From Rhodanobacteraceae bacterium (GTDB lineage Bacteria > Pseudomonadota > Gammaproteobacteria > Xanthomonadales > Rhodanobacteraceae), in contig JAACZU010000016.1 of NCBI GenBank assembly GCA_009996615.1, forward strand, positions 32,008-96,007: a stretch of DNA of 64,000 nt, given 5' to 3'. Shown here piece by piece: positions 26,649 to 35,341 of this stretch (position 1 is its first letter; every line of letters begins with the position of its first letter). The notes under the pieces were generated by a model. That model saw nothing but the letters and a program-made list of their open reading frames with translations, made no database searches and had not been told where the DNA came from. A program made the translations under genes and the position numbers.

Positions 26649-28013
26649 TCAGGATGCGATCCGCAGGATGTCGTTGTAGAACGCCAGGCCCATCAAGGCC
26701 ATCAGCAGGGTCAGACCGACATACTGACCGGCGATCTGCGCACGCTCACTGACCGGACTGCCCTTTAACAGTTCGATAAGGTAATACAGCAGATGGCCGC
26801 CGTCCAAGATCGGGATCGGCAGCAGGTTCAGGATCGCCAGGCTGAGCGAGATGATCGCCAGGAAGTTCAGGAACCAGGCCGGCCCGAGCTGGGCCGAGCT
26901 GTTGGCGACCTGGGCGATCGTGATCACGCCGGAGAGGTTCTTCAGCGAGGCCTGCCCGGTGACCATGCGGCGGAGCATGCCGAGCGTCTCGGTGCTGCGC
27001 TGCCAGGTCTCGGCCAGCGCCTTTGGCACTGCCGCCAGCGGGCCGTAGTGCAGGGTCGCGTCGTATTTCGCCTCGACCGGCTGCGGCGCGATGCCGAGCA
27101 GCCAGGCCGGCGCCTTGCCGTCGTCGCGTGCGGCCGGGTTGCGTTCCGGTGTAGCCGGCAGCTCGTGCCGCTGGCCGGCGCGCTCGATCGCGAGCAGCAG
27201 CGGGTGGTCGGCGCTGGCCTGCTGCTGGATCGCCGCCGGCACGTCGCGCCAGTCGGCGATCTTCGTCTCGCCGATCGCGAGGATGCGGTCGCCCGGCTGC
27301 AGGCCGGCGCGCGCCGCGGCGCTGTCCGGCGAGACCGTGCCGATCACCGGCGGCACCGCCCACTGGCGCGGCGCCAGGCCGATCTCGCGGTACAGCGCCT
27401 GCTCGTCGAGGTCGCGCGGCAGCTTCGAGAGCGGCAGCGTGCGCTGGCGTTCGGTGCCGCCGGCGTCGACCACGCTGAGCTTGAGGTCGTGGCGGTCCAT
27501 GCCGGCCTGCATCACGAGCAGGCTGGCGTCGGTCCAGGTCTCGACCGGCGTGCCGCCGACCGCGGTGATGCGGTCGCCGGCCTGGAAGCCGGCGCTGGCG
27601 GCGATGTGGTCGACCGGGCCGAGCACCGGCTGGTAGTCCGGCTTGCCGATCACGAACATCAGCCAGAACGCGGCCAGCGTGAAGACCAGGTTGAATGCCG
27701 GGCCGGCGGCGGCGATCGCCATGCGCTGGCCGACCGGCTTGCGGTTGAACGCGCGGTCGAGTTCGGCCGCGTCGACCGCGCCCTCGCGCTCGTCGAGCAT
27801 CTTGACGTAGCCGCCGAGCGGGATCGCCGCGATCGCGAATTCGGTGCCGTGGCGGTCGCGGCGCGACCACAGCGCCTTGCCGAAGCCGACCGAGAACTTC
27901 AGCACCTTCACGCCGCAGCGGCGCGCGACGACGAAGTGGCCGAATTCATGGAAGGTGACGAGCAGGCCGAGCGTGACCAGCAGCCACCAGACGGAACCGA
28001 AGAATTCGTTCAT
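26649..28013 (-). CDS. rseP: Site-2 intramembrane metalloprotease RseP
   Basis: RseP cleaves anti-sigma factors such as RseA within the membrane and removes leftover signal peptides. The 454-residue protein has the zinc-binding FHEFGHFVVARRCGVKVL in its first membrane helix, two PDZ domains (about 115-185 and 200-290), and the C-terminal NLLPIPILDGGHLLYY with the third zinc ligand. ATG 28013 matches the homologous start; the track ORF adds 52 residues made from repeat sequence. The C-rich arm of repeat D lies just upstream of the start and leaves no clear Shine-Dalgarno. Confidence 0.96.
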   Translation of the reverse strand: MNEFFGSVWWLLVTLGLLVTFHEFGHFVVARRCGVKVLKFSVGFGKALWSRRDRHGTEFAIAAIPLGGYVKMLDEREGAVDAAELDRAFNRKPVGQRMAIAAAGPAFNLVFTLAAFWLMFVIGKPDYQPVLGPVDHIAASAGFQAGDRITAVGGTPVETWTDASLLVMQAGMDRHDLKLSVVDAGGTERQRTLPLSKLPRDLDEQALYREIGLAPRQWAVPPVIGTVSPDSAAARAGLQPGDRILAIGETKIADWRDVPAAIQQQASADHPLLLAIERAGQRHELPATPERNPAARDDGKAPAWLLGIAPQPVEAKYDATLHYGPLAAVPKALAETWQRSTETLGMLRRMVTGQASLKNLSGVITIAQVANSSAQLGPAWFLNFLAIISLSLAILNLLPIPILDGGHLLYYLIELLKGSPVSERAQIAGQYVGLTLLMALMGLAFYNDILRIAS

Positions 28014-28019
28014 TGCGAG

Positions 28020-28183
28020 ACGGGAATCGGGATTGGGGAATCGGGAATCGGGTGTCCGGAGCCGTGATGGGGCGAGGCAAGGTGAGGCTGGAACATCGAC
28101 ATGCTGGGCACCAAGGCACTCGGGCTCAGGTTTCGGTGCGCCGGCGCCGTTCCTATTCCCGATTCCCAATTCCCAATTCCCGG
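28020..28183. repeat. Repeat D inverted pair between dxr and rseP
   Basis: The left arm (CGGGAATCGGGATTGGGGAA, TCGGGAATCGGG) and right arm (TTCCCGATTCCCAATTCCCA, ATTCCCGG) are separated by about 100 bases. Read in the gene direction, the G-rich arm comes first and contains the TAG stop codon of dxr; the C-rich arm ends just before the rseP ATG. Confidence 0.85.
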
Positions 28184-29343
28184 ATGATACGTTGGGCTTG
28201 CCGACGCGCAGTTAAATCGGCGTCAAGCAACGTCGCGAGATCGCTGGCCGGTGCCGACGGCAGCGCTTCGAGGCAGCGTTCGATCGTCTGCGCGATCGCC
28301 AGGAACGGCAGGCGATGGTCGAGGAACGCGGCGACCGCTTCCTCGTTGGCGGCGTTCAGGGTCGTCGTCGCGGTGCCGCCGGCGCGCAGCGCCTGGTAGG
28401 CCAACGCGAGGCAGCGGAACGTGGCCAGGTCGGGCGCCTCGAAGTCGAGCCGCGCGAGCGCGAGCAGGTCCAGTGGTGCGACGCCGGTCTCGACGCGCTC
28501 GGGCCAGGCCAGGCCGTAGGCGATCGCGGTGCGCATGTCCGGGTTGCCGAGCTGCGCCAGCACCGAGCCGTCGACGTACTCGACCAGCGAATGCACGATG
28601 CTCTGCCGGTGCACGACCACGTCGATGCGCTCGGCCGGCGCGTCGAACAGGTAATGCGCCTCGATGACCTCCAGGCCCTTGTTCATCAAGGTGGCCGAAT
28701 CGACCGAGATCTTGCGGCCCATGCGCCAGTTCGGGTGCGCGCAGGCGCGCTCGGGCGTGACGTCGGCGAGGTCGGCGACGGTGAGGCCACGGAACGGACC
28801 ACCCGAGGCGGTCAGCAGCAGGCGCCGCACGCCAGCGCGACCGAGGTCCGGGCGGCCACCGGGCAGGCACTGGAACACCGCGTTGTGCTCCGAATCGAGC
28901 GGCAGCAGCTCGCCGCCGCCCTCGGCCAGCGCGGCCAGCAGCAGCGGGCCGGCCATCACGATCGCTTCCTTGTTGGCCAGCAGCAGGCGCTTGCCGGCGC
29001 GCGCGGCGGCCAGCGTAGACTCCAGCCCGGCCGCGCCGACGATCGCCGCGACCACGGTGTCGCAGTGCGTGCCGCTGGCCGCTTCGACCAGCGCGTCCGC
29101 CCCGGCCGCGACGCGGCAGGCGACGCCGGCGGCGGCGAGCCGCGCGCGCAGCTCGGCTTCGCGGGCTGGATCGGCGATCACCGCCAGCTCCGGACGGAAC
29201 TTCGTGCACAGCTCGGCCAGCGCGCTGACGCTGCGGTGCGCGGCCAGCGCGGTCACGCGGAAGCGGTCGGGATGGCGCGCGACGACGTCGAGCGTGCTCG
29301 CGCCGATCGAGCCGGTCGCGCCGAGGACCGCAATCTTCCTCAT
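28153..29343 (-). CDS. dxr: 1-deoxy-D-xylulose 5-phosphate reductoisomerase
   Basis: Dxr (IspC) makes 2-C-methyl-D-erythritol 4-phosphate, the committed step of the MEP isoprenoid pathway, using NADPH. The 396-residue protein has the NADPH fold [20 protein letters not shown], metal and substrate residues in [17 protein letters not shown], the flexible-loop region ASGGPFRG, and [19 protein letters not shown]. Its last residues (ELGIGNRE) and stop codon come from repeat D, so the native C-terminus has probably been altered by a few residues. Confidence 0.96.
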   Translation of the reverse strand: MRKIAVLGATGSIGASTLDVVARHPDRFRVTALAAHRSVSALAELCTKFRPELAVIADPAREAELRARLAAAGVACRVAAGADALVEAASGTHCDTVVAAIVGAAGLESTLAAARAGKRLLLANKEAIVMAGPLLLAALAEGGGELLPLDSEHNAVFQCLPGGRPDLGRAGVRRLLLTASGGPFRGLTVADLADVTPERACAHPNWRMGRKISVDSATLMNKGLEVIEAHYLFDAPAERIDVVVHRQSIVHSLVEYVDGSVLAQLGNPDMRTAIAYGLAWPERVETGVAPLDLLALARLDFEAPDLATFRCLALAYQALRAGGTATTTLNAANEEAVAAFLDHRLPFLAIAQTIERCLEALPSAPASDLATLLDADLTARRQAQRIIRELGIGNRE

Positions 29344-29356
29344 GACCCGGATGTCC

Positions 29357-30187
29357 TCACGGGCCGAACGCGAGGTCGAGCAGCGCCTTGCCGGCGGCGA
29401 ACACCGGCAGCGCCGCGAACAGGCTGTCGAAGCGGTCGAGCAGGCCGCCGTGGCCGGGAATCAGTACGCCCGAGTCCTTCACGTTGGCCTGGCGCTTGAG
29501 CAGGCTTTCGAACAGGTCGCCGACGATCGAGGCGACCACGATCAGCAGTCCCAGCGCGACCAGCGCGGCCAGCGCGACGCCGCGCTGGCCGAGCAGCCAG
29601 CCGCCGGCCAGCGCCAGCAGCGCGGCGCCCGCCAGCGCGCCCCAGGCGCCGGCGCGCGTCTTGTTCGGGCTGATGCGCGGCGCGAGCTTGGTCGTGCCAA
29701 AGCGCTTGCCGGCGAAGTAGGCGGCGGTGTCCGCCATCCAGGTCAGCATCAGTGCGAGCAGCGCCCAGGCATGGCCGCGGTCGGCGCCGCCGTGGATCTC
29801 GATCAGGGCGAGCCAGGCCGGCAGGATCGCGAGCTCGCCGGCGGCGAGCTTGATCAGCGCGTTCTCGCGCGTCGGCGCCGCGCCCCAGGCGAGGTTGCGC
29901 ATCCACGCCAGCGCGAGCAGCCACCAGGCGAGGCCGGCGCCGATCACCCACCACGCCGCATCCTGCCCGCGCAGCTGCCACAGCAGCACGAGCAGGCCGG
30001 CGTTGACGGCCAGGATGGCGCCGCGCAGCGGGCGCGAGGACAGGCCGGCCAGGCGCGCCCATTCCCACAGCGCGAGCAGCGACAGCACGCCGAGCACTGA
30101 GGCCAGCACCGCGGTCGGCAGGAACAGGATGATCGCGACCCCGATCGGGGCCAGCACCAGGGCGGTCAGGGTACGTTGCTTGAGCAT
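29357..30187 (-). CDS. cdsA: Phosphatidate cytidylyltransferase
   Basis: CdsA makes CDP-diacylglycerol from phosphatidate and CTP, the branch point of phospholipid synthesis, in the inner membrane. The 276-residue protein is a run of about eight membrane helices. The C-terminal signature is present as [20 protein letters not shown] with its conserved Asp residues, and [20 protein letters not shown] matches the family's cytosolic loop. It sits 13 bases from dxr and 16 from uppS in one operon. Confidence 0.95.
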   Translation of the reverse strand: MLKQRTLTALVLAPIGVAIILFLPTAVLASVLGVLSLLALWEWARLAGLSSRPLRGAILAVNAGLLVLLWQLRGQDAAWWVIGAGLAWWLLALAWMRNLAWGAAPTRENALIKLAAGELAILPAWLALIEIHGGADRGHAWALLALMLTWMADTAAYFAGKRFGTTKLAPRISPNKTRAGAWGALAGAALLALAGGWLLGQRGVALAALVALGLLIVVASIVGDLFESLLKRQANVKDSGVLIPGHGGLLDRFDSLFAALPVFAAGKALLDLAFGP

Positions 30188-30203
30188 GCGCAGGGCCTTG
30201 CCG

Positions 30204-30944
30204 TCAGCCGATCGCGCGCGCTTGCGCGGAGGTCAGGCCGTAGCGGCGCTCGCGGCGTGCGAACTCGGCCAGCGCGGCGTCGAGCACGGCGGCATCGACG
30301 TCCGGCCACAGCGTGTCGGTGAAGTACAGCTCGGCGTAGGCGGTCTGCCAGAGCAGGAAATTGCTGATGCGCATCTCGCCTCCGGTGCGGATGAAGAGGT
30401 CGACCGGCGGCTGGTCGGCCAGGCAGACGTGGCGGGCAAACACGGTTTCGTCGATCGTGGCCGGATCGAGCTCGCCGCGCGCCGCGGCGGTCGCCAGCGC
30501 GCGCGCGGCCTGCGCGATGTCCCAGCGGCCGCCGTAGTTGACCGCGATGTTGAGCTGCAGCGAGGCGTTGCCGGCAGTGCGCTGCATCGCCGCGTGCATG
30601 CGCTGGGCCAGTTCCGGCGCGAACGCGCCGAGCTCGCCGACGAAGCGCACGCGCACGTCGTTGGCGGCGAGCTCGTCGACCTCGCGGTCGAGCGCCTTCA
30701 AAAACAGCTGCATCAGCGCGCCGACTTCCTCGTCCGGCCGCTTCCAGTTCTCGCTCGAGAACGCGAACAGGGTCAGCGCCGCGATGCCGCGGCGGCGGCA
30801 GAACTCGATCGCCGCGCGCACCGCCTTCTGGCCTTCGCGGTGGCCGAGGCTGCGCGGCAGGTGGCGGCGCTCGGCCCAGCGGCCGTTGCCGTCCATGACG
30901 ATCGCGATGTGGCGCGGGACGCGCGCGGCGGCATCTGGAACCAT
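30204..30944 (-). CDS. uppS: Undecaprenyl diphosphate synthase
   Basis: UppS builds the C55 undecaprenyl carrier of peptidoglycan and O-antigen synthesis by cis-prenyl addition of isopentenyl diphosphate to farnesyl diphosphate. The 246-residue protein has the P-loop RHIAIVMDGNGRWAERRHL with catalytic Asp, FSSENWKRP, and near the end DLFIRTGGEMRISNFLLWQ with the conserved RTGGExRxSNFL motif. ATG 30944 fits the family; the other track ORF in this region is a frameshifted shadow. Confidence 0.97.
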   Translation of the reverse strand: MVPDAAARVPRHIAIVMDGNGRWAERRHLPRSLGHREGQKAVRAAIEFCRRRGIAALTLFAFSSENWKRPDEEVGALMQLFLKALDREVDELAANDVRVRFVGELGAFAPELAQRMHAAMQRTAGNASLQLNIAVNYGGRWDIAQAARALATAAARGELDPATIDETVFARHVCLADQPPVDLFIRTGGEMRISNFLLWQTAYAELYFTDTLWPDVDAAVLDAALAEFARRERRYGLTSAQARAIG

Positions 30945-30955
30945 GCTTCACACTG

Positions 30956-30978
30956 TAGGAGCGGCTTCAGCCGCGACT
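30956..30978 (+). repeat. REP-like repeat B, copy 3
   Basis: TAGGAGCGGCTTCAGCCGCG, then ACT, is the best copy of the REP-like palindrome in the window, with a 17-base core identical to 2295-2311 (minus). It sits between frr and uppS (30945-31098), where no gene is seen. Confidence 0.75.
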
Positions 30979-31098
30979 CGTTCGGTCGGCTCGGCGCGTC
31001 AGGCCGCACGTTGCGGGACGAAGACCGGTCGCGCGCGCAGGCCGGGCGGTGGGCTCGGGCCGGCGGGCGAATCCCGAGTCTCCGATGCAATCCCGGTC

Positions 31099-31656
31099 TT
31101 ACATCGCCATCAACTCGTCTTCCTTCGCCTTGACCACGCCGTCGATGTCCTTGACGAACTTGTCGGTGAATTTCTGGATCTCGTCCTCGACGCGGCGCTC
31201 GTCGTCTTCGCTGATCTTCTTTTCCTTGAGCAGTTCCTTGGCCTGGTGCAGCGCGTCGCGGCGCACGTTGCGCACCGCGACCTTGGCGTTCTCGCCCTCG
31301 TGCGCGACGTGCTTGGACAGCTCCTTGCGGCGCTCCTCGGTCAGCGGCGGCAGGTTGATGCGGATCAGCGTGCCGACGGTGGTCGGCGTCAGCCCGAGGT
31401 CGGAGGCGAGGATCGCCTTCTCGATCGCGCCGACCATGTTCTTCTCGAACGGCGTGATCGTGATCGAGCGCGAGTCGGCGAGCGCGACGCTGGCGACCTG
31501 CGTGATCGGCGTGTCGGTGCCGTAGTAGGGGACCTTGAGCGGTTCGATCAGCGCCGTGCTGGCGCGACCGGTACGCAGGCGCGTGAGTTCCTGTCGAAGC
31601 GACTCGACGCTCTTCTGCATGCGCGTCTGCGCGTCCTTCTTGATGTTGTCGAGCAT
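31099..31656 (-). CDS. frr: Ribosome recycling factor
   Basis: RRF splits post-termination ribosomes together with EF-G. The 185-residue length and full-length motifs are standard: MLDNIKKDAQTRMQKSVESL, LTRLRTGRASTALIEPLKV, ALADSRSITITPFEKNMVGA and RINLPPLTEERRKELSKHV. In most relatives it follows pyrH directly; here an ECF sigma gene and two small secreted-protein genes lie between them. Confidence 0.97.
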   Translation of the reverse strand: MLDNIKKDAQTRMQKSVESLRQELTRLRTGRASTALIEPLKVPYYGTDTPITQVASVALADSRSITITPFEKNMVGAIEKAILASDLGLTPTTVGTLIRINLPPLTEERRKELSKHVAHEGENAKVAVRNVRRDALHQAKELLKEKKISEDDERRVEDEIQKFTDKFVKDIDGVVKAKEDELMAM

Positions 31657-31761
31657 GGCGCGGCCACCTGTCTGTATGGCAAGTTGGCCGGCGAGTATAG
31701 CAGCGCCTGCGCGGGCACTGGCCCGCCGCTGCGGAGCGACGGGGCCGCGGTGAGGCCGGTC

Positions 31762-32496
31762 TCATGCACGGGGCGAGGCGTCGGGCGGCTCGTGCATGAC
31801 GGGGCCGAGCGCGGCACGCAACTCGTCGACTTCGCGTTCGAGGTCGCCGCCGCTGGCGGCCGTCGCGGCGAGCTCGGTCCGTATCAGCTCGCGCAGGCGC
31901 TGGCGCAGGCGATGCACCGCCACCGCCAGCGTGTTGCGGCGCAGCCGCAGTGCCTTGGCGAGCTCGGCGTAGTCGGCCTTGTCCGGCGCTTCGAGCAGAA
32001 AGTCGCGCAACTGGTCGAACACCTCGCCCTTGCCGGCTGCCAACGCCTCCTCGCGCAGCCGGCCGAGCGCCGCTTCGAGGACCGTCATGGCCCAGGCGCG
32101 CTCGAACACGCGCTCGGGCGTCTCGGCGTCGCTGGCGACATTGTCCAGCCGCACGCGACCGGCCTCGAACGATTCGAAGCGCACCTTGCCGCCGCGCTTG
32201 ATCGTGCGCCCCTCTTCCTCGGTGTTGAGCAGGAAGCGCTTGACCGCGGTCAGCAGGAAGGCGCGAAAGCGACCCTGCGTGGCGTCGGCGCCGACCTGAT
32301 GGCCGTGCTCGATGAAGCGCGTGAAGAACGCCTGGGTCAGGTCCTCGGCGTCGGCGCGGTAGCCGCGATGCCGGATGTAGGCCAGTACGGGCGCGCGGTA
32401 GGCGCGGCAGAGCGCCTCGAGTGTGGCTTGCACCTCACCCGTAGCGGCCTGCCCGCGCAGGACCGCGCTCCATTGCACCGTGTCGGGCACGCTCAT
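31762..32496 (-). CDS. ECF-type RNA polymerase sigma factor
   Basis: The 244-residue protein has a sigma region 2 (YRAPVLAYIRHRGYRADAED followed by LTQAFFTRF) and a region 4 helix-turn-helix (YAELAKALRLRRNTLAVAVH followed by RLRQRLRELI). The length between and after is longer than for minimal ECF factors, as in the families often seen near Ser/Thr kinases. No anti-sigma factor or kinase gene is next to it, so its control is unknown. I set the start at ATG 32496 (MSVPDTVQWSAVLRG), preceded by GGAAAGG; the track start adds 17 residues. Confidence 0.85.
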   Translation of the reverse strand: MSVPDTVQWSAVLRGQAATGEVQATLEALCRAYRAPVLAYIRHRGYRADAEDLTQAFFTRFIEHGHQVGADATQGRFRAFLLTAVKRFLLNTEEEGRTIKRGGKVRFESFEAGRVRLDNVASDAETPERVFERAWAMTVLEAALGRLREEALAAGKGEVFDQLRDFLLEAPDKADYAELAKALRLRRNTLAVAVHRLRQRLRELIRTELAATAASGGDLEREVDELRAALGPVMHEPPDASPRA

Positions 32497-32700
32497 GCCG
32501 ACTACCTTTCCGAGGTGGAGTATGCGCCGGGTGGGCGGCCGTGCCATGTGCCGTCGACCCGTGCGCGGTGGCCTGCCGGCACGCCGCGCAGGCGCGTGGT
32601 CGCGGGGGCCATGCTCGCCAAGGCGAAGCCGCCCGTCGTGGGCGGCCTCGCTGTATCGGGCCGGAGGGGCGTCAAGGCCGCATCGGACCGATGCCGCTTG

Positions 32701-33063
32701 TCACTTTGAAACGAGGGCGACCGGGTAGTAGCCGGCCTCGTAGTCGCGCAGGAAGCGCGCGTAGCGTGCACGGACGCGGTCGTACGAGGTCAGGTATTCC
32801 GCGTGGGAGGATGCGGCGCCGAACAGCATGCTGATTTCCTTCGGGTTGAATTCGGTGCGGATCAGCGCATGCAGGTCATCGCACGCAGCGAGGTCGGTGG
32901 GCGGCGTGCAGTCGCCCAGCGGGCGATCCCACGAGGCGAAGGGCAGTTTGGACTGCACCGTGACGGGCCTGAGGGGTTGCTGCAGGGTATCGTCGCCGGC
33001 GCAGGCGACACCGGCCATCGACGCAAGGCTCATGCCGATGAGGACGGCGGTGGTTCGCTTCAT
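32701..33063 (-). CDS. Small secreted protein, paralogue A of a tandem pair
   Basis: The 120-residue protein has a signal peptide (MKRTTAVLIGMSLASMAGVA, cleavage near ACAGD), a conserved WDRPLGDCTPP motif, then a helical C-terminal half with EISMLFGAASSHAEYLTSY and RYARFLRDYE. The same elements occur in the neighbouring 33294-33680 gene, so the pair arose by tandem duplication. Two Cys residues (in DCTPP and LAACDD) could form a disulfide. ATG 33063 follows GGAG. The function is unknown. Confidence 0.8.
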   Translation of the reverse strand: MKRTTAVLIGMSLASMAGVACAGDDTLQQPLRPVTVQSKLPFASWDRPLGDCTPPTDLAACDDLHALIRTEFNPKEISMLFGAASSHAEYLTSYDRVRARYARFLRDYEAGYYPVALVSK

Positions 33064-33142
33064 GATGCACTCCAGGAGCAGTGCGGATCTGACCATCCCT
33101 TGAAGGGTCCGCGGCAGGGTGGAGAGCGTCCGCTTCCGGGCA

Positions 33143-33166
33143 GGCGCCGAAGGCAGTGGCCTTCGG
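33143..33166. promoter_or_regulatory. Conserved hairpin in the leader of paralogue A
   Basis: GGCGCCGAAGGCAGTGGCCT followed by TCGG folds into a short stem (CGAAGGC with GCCTTCG). It begins 80 bases upstream of the paralogue A start, and a near-identical hairpin lies at the same distance from paralogue B. It may be a shared regulatory element. Confidence 0.5.
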
Positions 33167-33225
33167 TTACTAAGGTCAGGAAAACGGGCGGCGGGTTACA
33201 CGATCCGTGGCCCGACGCCGGAAGC

Positions 33226-33259
33226 GCGAAACCGCCCCGGTGTGCCGGGACGGTTTCGC
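33226..33259. terminator. Strong hairpin downstream of paralogue B
   Basis: GCGAAACCGCCCCGG, loop TGTG, then CCGGGACGGTTTCGC makes a stem of about 14-15 base pairs with one mismatch. It lies about 35 bases after the stop codon of the 33294-33680 gene. There is no T-run, so it may stop transcription only partly or protect the 3' end. Confidence 0.55.
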
Positions 33260-33293
33260 AGGGCGGGAATGCCGGCACTCGGCCGGCGCGCGC

Positions 33294-33680
33294 CTACCAG
33301 GAGGTCTGGACCAGCGGCAGGCTGTTGACGTTGTCCGGCTCCCAGTCGCGCAGGAAGTCGTGGTAGCGGTCGCTCAGGTGCACGTACGAGGCCAGGTACT
33401 CGGGCGAGTGCGACCACGCGCCGAAGATCATCTGGATCTCATGCTCGGTGAAGTTCCGGCGCAGGGCGAGCGCCACCGCGCGGCACGCCGGCAGGTCCGG
33501 CTCGACGCTGGGCGGCGTGCAGTCGCCGAGCGGGCGATCTTCCGTGGCATACGGCATCGGCTGGTGCTGGACCGTGATCCCCTGCAGGGTCGGGTGCGTG
33601 GGCTCGTCGCCGGCCCATGCAAAGCCTGCCATCGCCGCGAGGCTCGCGCCGGCGACGAGGGTGAACGTGGTGCGTTTCAT
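33294..33680 (-). CDS. Small secreted protein, paralogue B of a tandem pair
   Basis: The 128-residue protein has a signal peptide (MKRTTFTLVAGASLAAMAGF, cleavage near AWAGD). It shares with paralogue A the MKRTT start, EDRPLGDCTPP, EIQMIFGAWSHSPEYLASY and FLRDWE. Conserved Cys residues sit in the same places (DCTPP, DLPACR). ATG 33680 follows GGAG. The track ORF is much longer because it runs on through pyrH in another frame. The function is unknown; the pair lies between pyrH and the ECF sigma gene on the same strand. Confidence 0.8.
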   Translation of the reverse strand: MKRTTFTLVAGASLAAMAGFAWAGDEPTHPTLQGITVQHQPMPYATEDRPLGDCTPPSVEPDLPACRAVALALRRNFTEHEIQMIFGAWSHSPEYLASYVHLSDRYHDFLRDWEPDNVNSLPLVQTSW

Positions 33681-33756
33681 CGGTACTCCGTGACGCCGGA
33701 GCAGCCCGCCCGTCCGCTGGAAGGGTGCCCCAATGGATCTGCGTCGGCATCCGGCT

Positions 33757-33777
33757 GGCGCCGAAGGCGGGGCCTTC
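33757..33777. promoter_or_regulatory. Conserved hairpin in the leader of paralogue B
   Basis: GGCGCCGAAGGCGGGGCCTT, then C, matches the hairpin at 33143 (GAAGGC stem with GCCTTC) and begins 77 bases upstream of its gene, against 80 for paralogue A. The element was therefore copied along with the gene. The rest of 33681-33907 has no gene. Confidence 0.5.
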
Positions 33778-33907
33778 AGGCGTATCGGACTGCGAAGGGC
33801 ACCGCAGGGTTGCATGCGGCGCGCGCATCGGCCGCGCGCGGCGCCTGGCGCGATCGCGCACGGGATTCGTGAAGCGGGCGTTGGGATCGCCCGCCTGAAT
33901 GGCGGGA

Positions 33908-34633
33908 TCAGCCGTTCGAATCGACCAGCGTACCGATCGGCTCGCCGCGCACGATGCGCATCAGGTCGCCTTCGCGCGTGAGGTCGTAGATGCGCAGCGG
34001 GATCTTGTGGTCGCGGCACAGCGCGATCGCGGTGGTATCCATCACCTGCAGATTGCGCTGGATCACCTCGTCGTAGGACAGGTGCTCGTAGCGCTTGGCG
34101 TTGGCGTCCTTGGCCGGGTCCGCGGTGTAGACGCCGTCGACCTTGGTCGCCTTCAGCAGCAGGCCGGCGCCGATCTCGATCGCGCGCAGCGCGGCGGCCG
34201 AATCGGTGGTGAAGAACGGGTTGCCGGTGCCGGCGGCGAACAGCGCGATGCGGCCCTTCTCGAGGTGGCGGATCGCGCGGCGGCGGATGAAGTCCTCGCA
34301 GACCTCGTTGATCTTGATCGCGCTCATCGTGCGCGCGGTGCCGCCGGCCTTCTCGATCGCATCCTGCATCGCCAGCGCGTTCATCACGGTCGCCAGCATG
34401 CCCATGTGGTCGCCGGTGACGCGGTCCATGCCGGAGGCGGCCAGGCCCTCGCCGCGGAAGATGTTGCCGCCGCCGATGACCACGCCGACCTGCACGCCGG
34501 CGCGCTGCACCTCGATGATCTCGCGCGCGAGGCGGCGCAGCACTTTCGGGTCGATGCCGTAATCGGCCGCCCCCATCAGCGCCTCGCCGGAAAGTTTCAG
34601 AAGGATACGCTTGTACTTGATATCGGCAGGCAT
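33908..34633 (-). CDS. pyrH: UMP kinase
   Basis: PyrH phosphorylates UMP to UDP and belongs to the amino-acid-kinase fold family of bacterial hexameric UMP kinases. The 241-residue protein has [14 protein letters not shown], the [12 protein letters not shown] loop, [20 protein letters not shown] and [19 protein letters not shown] 34633 begins [17 protein letters not shown] as in homologues; the track ORF extends into upstream sequence. The gene is separated from tsf by about 8.9 kb and from frr by about 2.2 kb, unlike the usual tight tsf-pyrH-frr order. Confidence 0.97.
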   Translation of the reverse strand: MPADIKYKRILLKLSGEALMGAADYGIDPKVLRRLAREIIEVQRAGVQVGVVIGGGNIFRGEGLAASGMDRVTGDHMGMLATVMNALAMQDAIEKAGGTARTMSAIKINEVCEDFIRRRAIRHLEKGRIALFAAGTGNPFFTTDSAAALRAIEIGAGLLLKATKVDGVYTADPAKDANAKRYEHLSYDEVIQRNLQVMDTTAIALCRDHKIPLRIYDLTREGDLMRIVRGEPIGTLVDSNG

Positions 34634-34758
34634 GGAATCGGTTCCGGCAGGCAAAACGGGCGTATTGTAGCGGCAGACGCTGAACGGACGCGCGGGGATG
34701 TCGCACCGTGTTGTCGCAGGCGTCGCACGGCGCAACGGAAGAGACAGAGGGGAATCGC

Positions 34759-35322
34759 ATGGGGCGTCTGGTCGGCATCGCAGGCAGCCTGCGGCAGGGC
34801 TCGTACAACGCCGCGCTGCTGCGCGCCGCGGTCGACGTGATGCCGGCCGGCACGGAACTGGCGGTCGCAACGATCCGCGGCATTCCGCTCTACGACGGCG
34901 ACCTCGAAGCCAGCCACGGCATTCCGCCCGAGGTCGCCGCGCTGAAGGACGCGATCGCCGCGGCGGATGGACTGTTGCTGGTGACGCCCGAATACAACAA
35001 CTCGATTCCCGGCGTGTTCAAGAACGCGATCGACTGGCTGTCGCGCCCGGCCGCCGACATCCCGCGCGTGTTCGGCAACAAGCCGGTCGCGCTGATCGGC
35101 GCCTCGCCCGGCGGCTTCGGCACGCTGCTGAGCCAGAACGCCTGGCTGCCGGTGCTGCGCACGCTGCGCGCGCAGTTCTGGAGCGAGGGGCGCCTGACCG
35201 TGTCGCGTGCCGGCGGCGTGTTCGGCGCCGACGGCACGCTGGCCGACGCGGCGATCCGCGCGCAACTGGGGGCGTTCATGCACGGCTTTGCCGCGTTCGC
35301 GCAGGCTAACGCGCGGCGCTGA
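34759..35322 (+). CDS. NAD(P)H-dependent FMN reductase (paralogue 1)
   Basis: This 187-residue flavodoxin-fold protein begins [18 protein letters not shown] (FMN phosphate loop) and has [20 protein letters not shown], the family's FMN-binding and catalytic loop, followed by [15 protein letters not shown]. Such enzymes reduce FMN, quinones or azo compounds with NAD(P)H. The start at 34759 follows GAGGGGAA. It is adjacent to the LigB-type dioxygenase gene (19-base gap), so the two may be co-transcribed. A second member of the family is at 37589-38161. Confidence 0.88.
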   Translation: MGRLVGIAGSLRQGSYNAALLRAAVDVMPAGTELAVATIRGIPLYDGDLEASHGIPPEVAALKDAIAAADGLLLVTPEYNNSIPGVFKNAIDWLSRPAADIPRVFGNKPVALIGASPGGFGTLLSQNAWLPVLRTLRAQFWSEGRLTVSRAGGVFGADGTLADAAIRAQLGAFMHGFAAFAQANARR

Positions 35323-35341
35323 TCAGACGAGGAGTCCACCG

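Noticed and set aside
24647-26752. 701-residue plus-strand ORF opposite bamA
   Set aside because: It is a Val/Leu/Asp-rich antisense shadow; BamA is certain on the minus strand.
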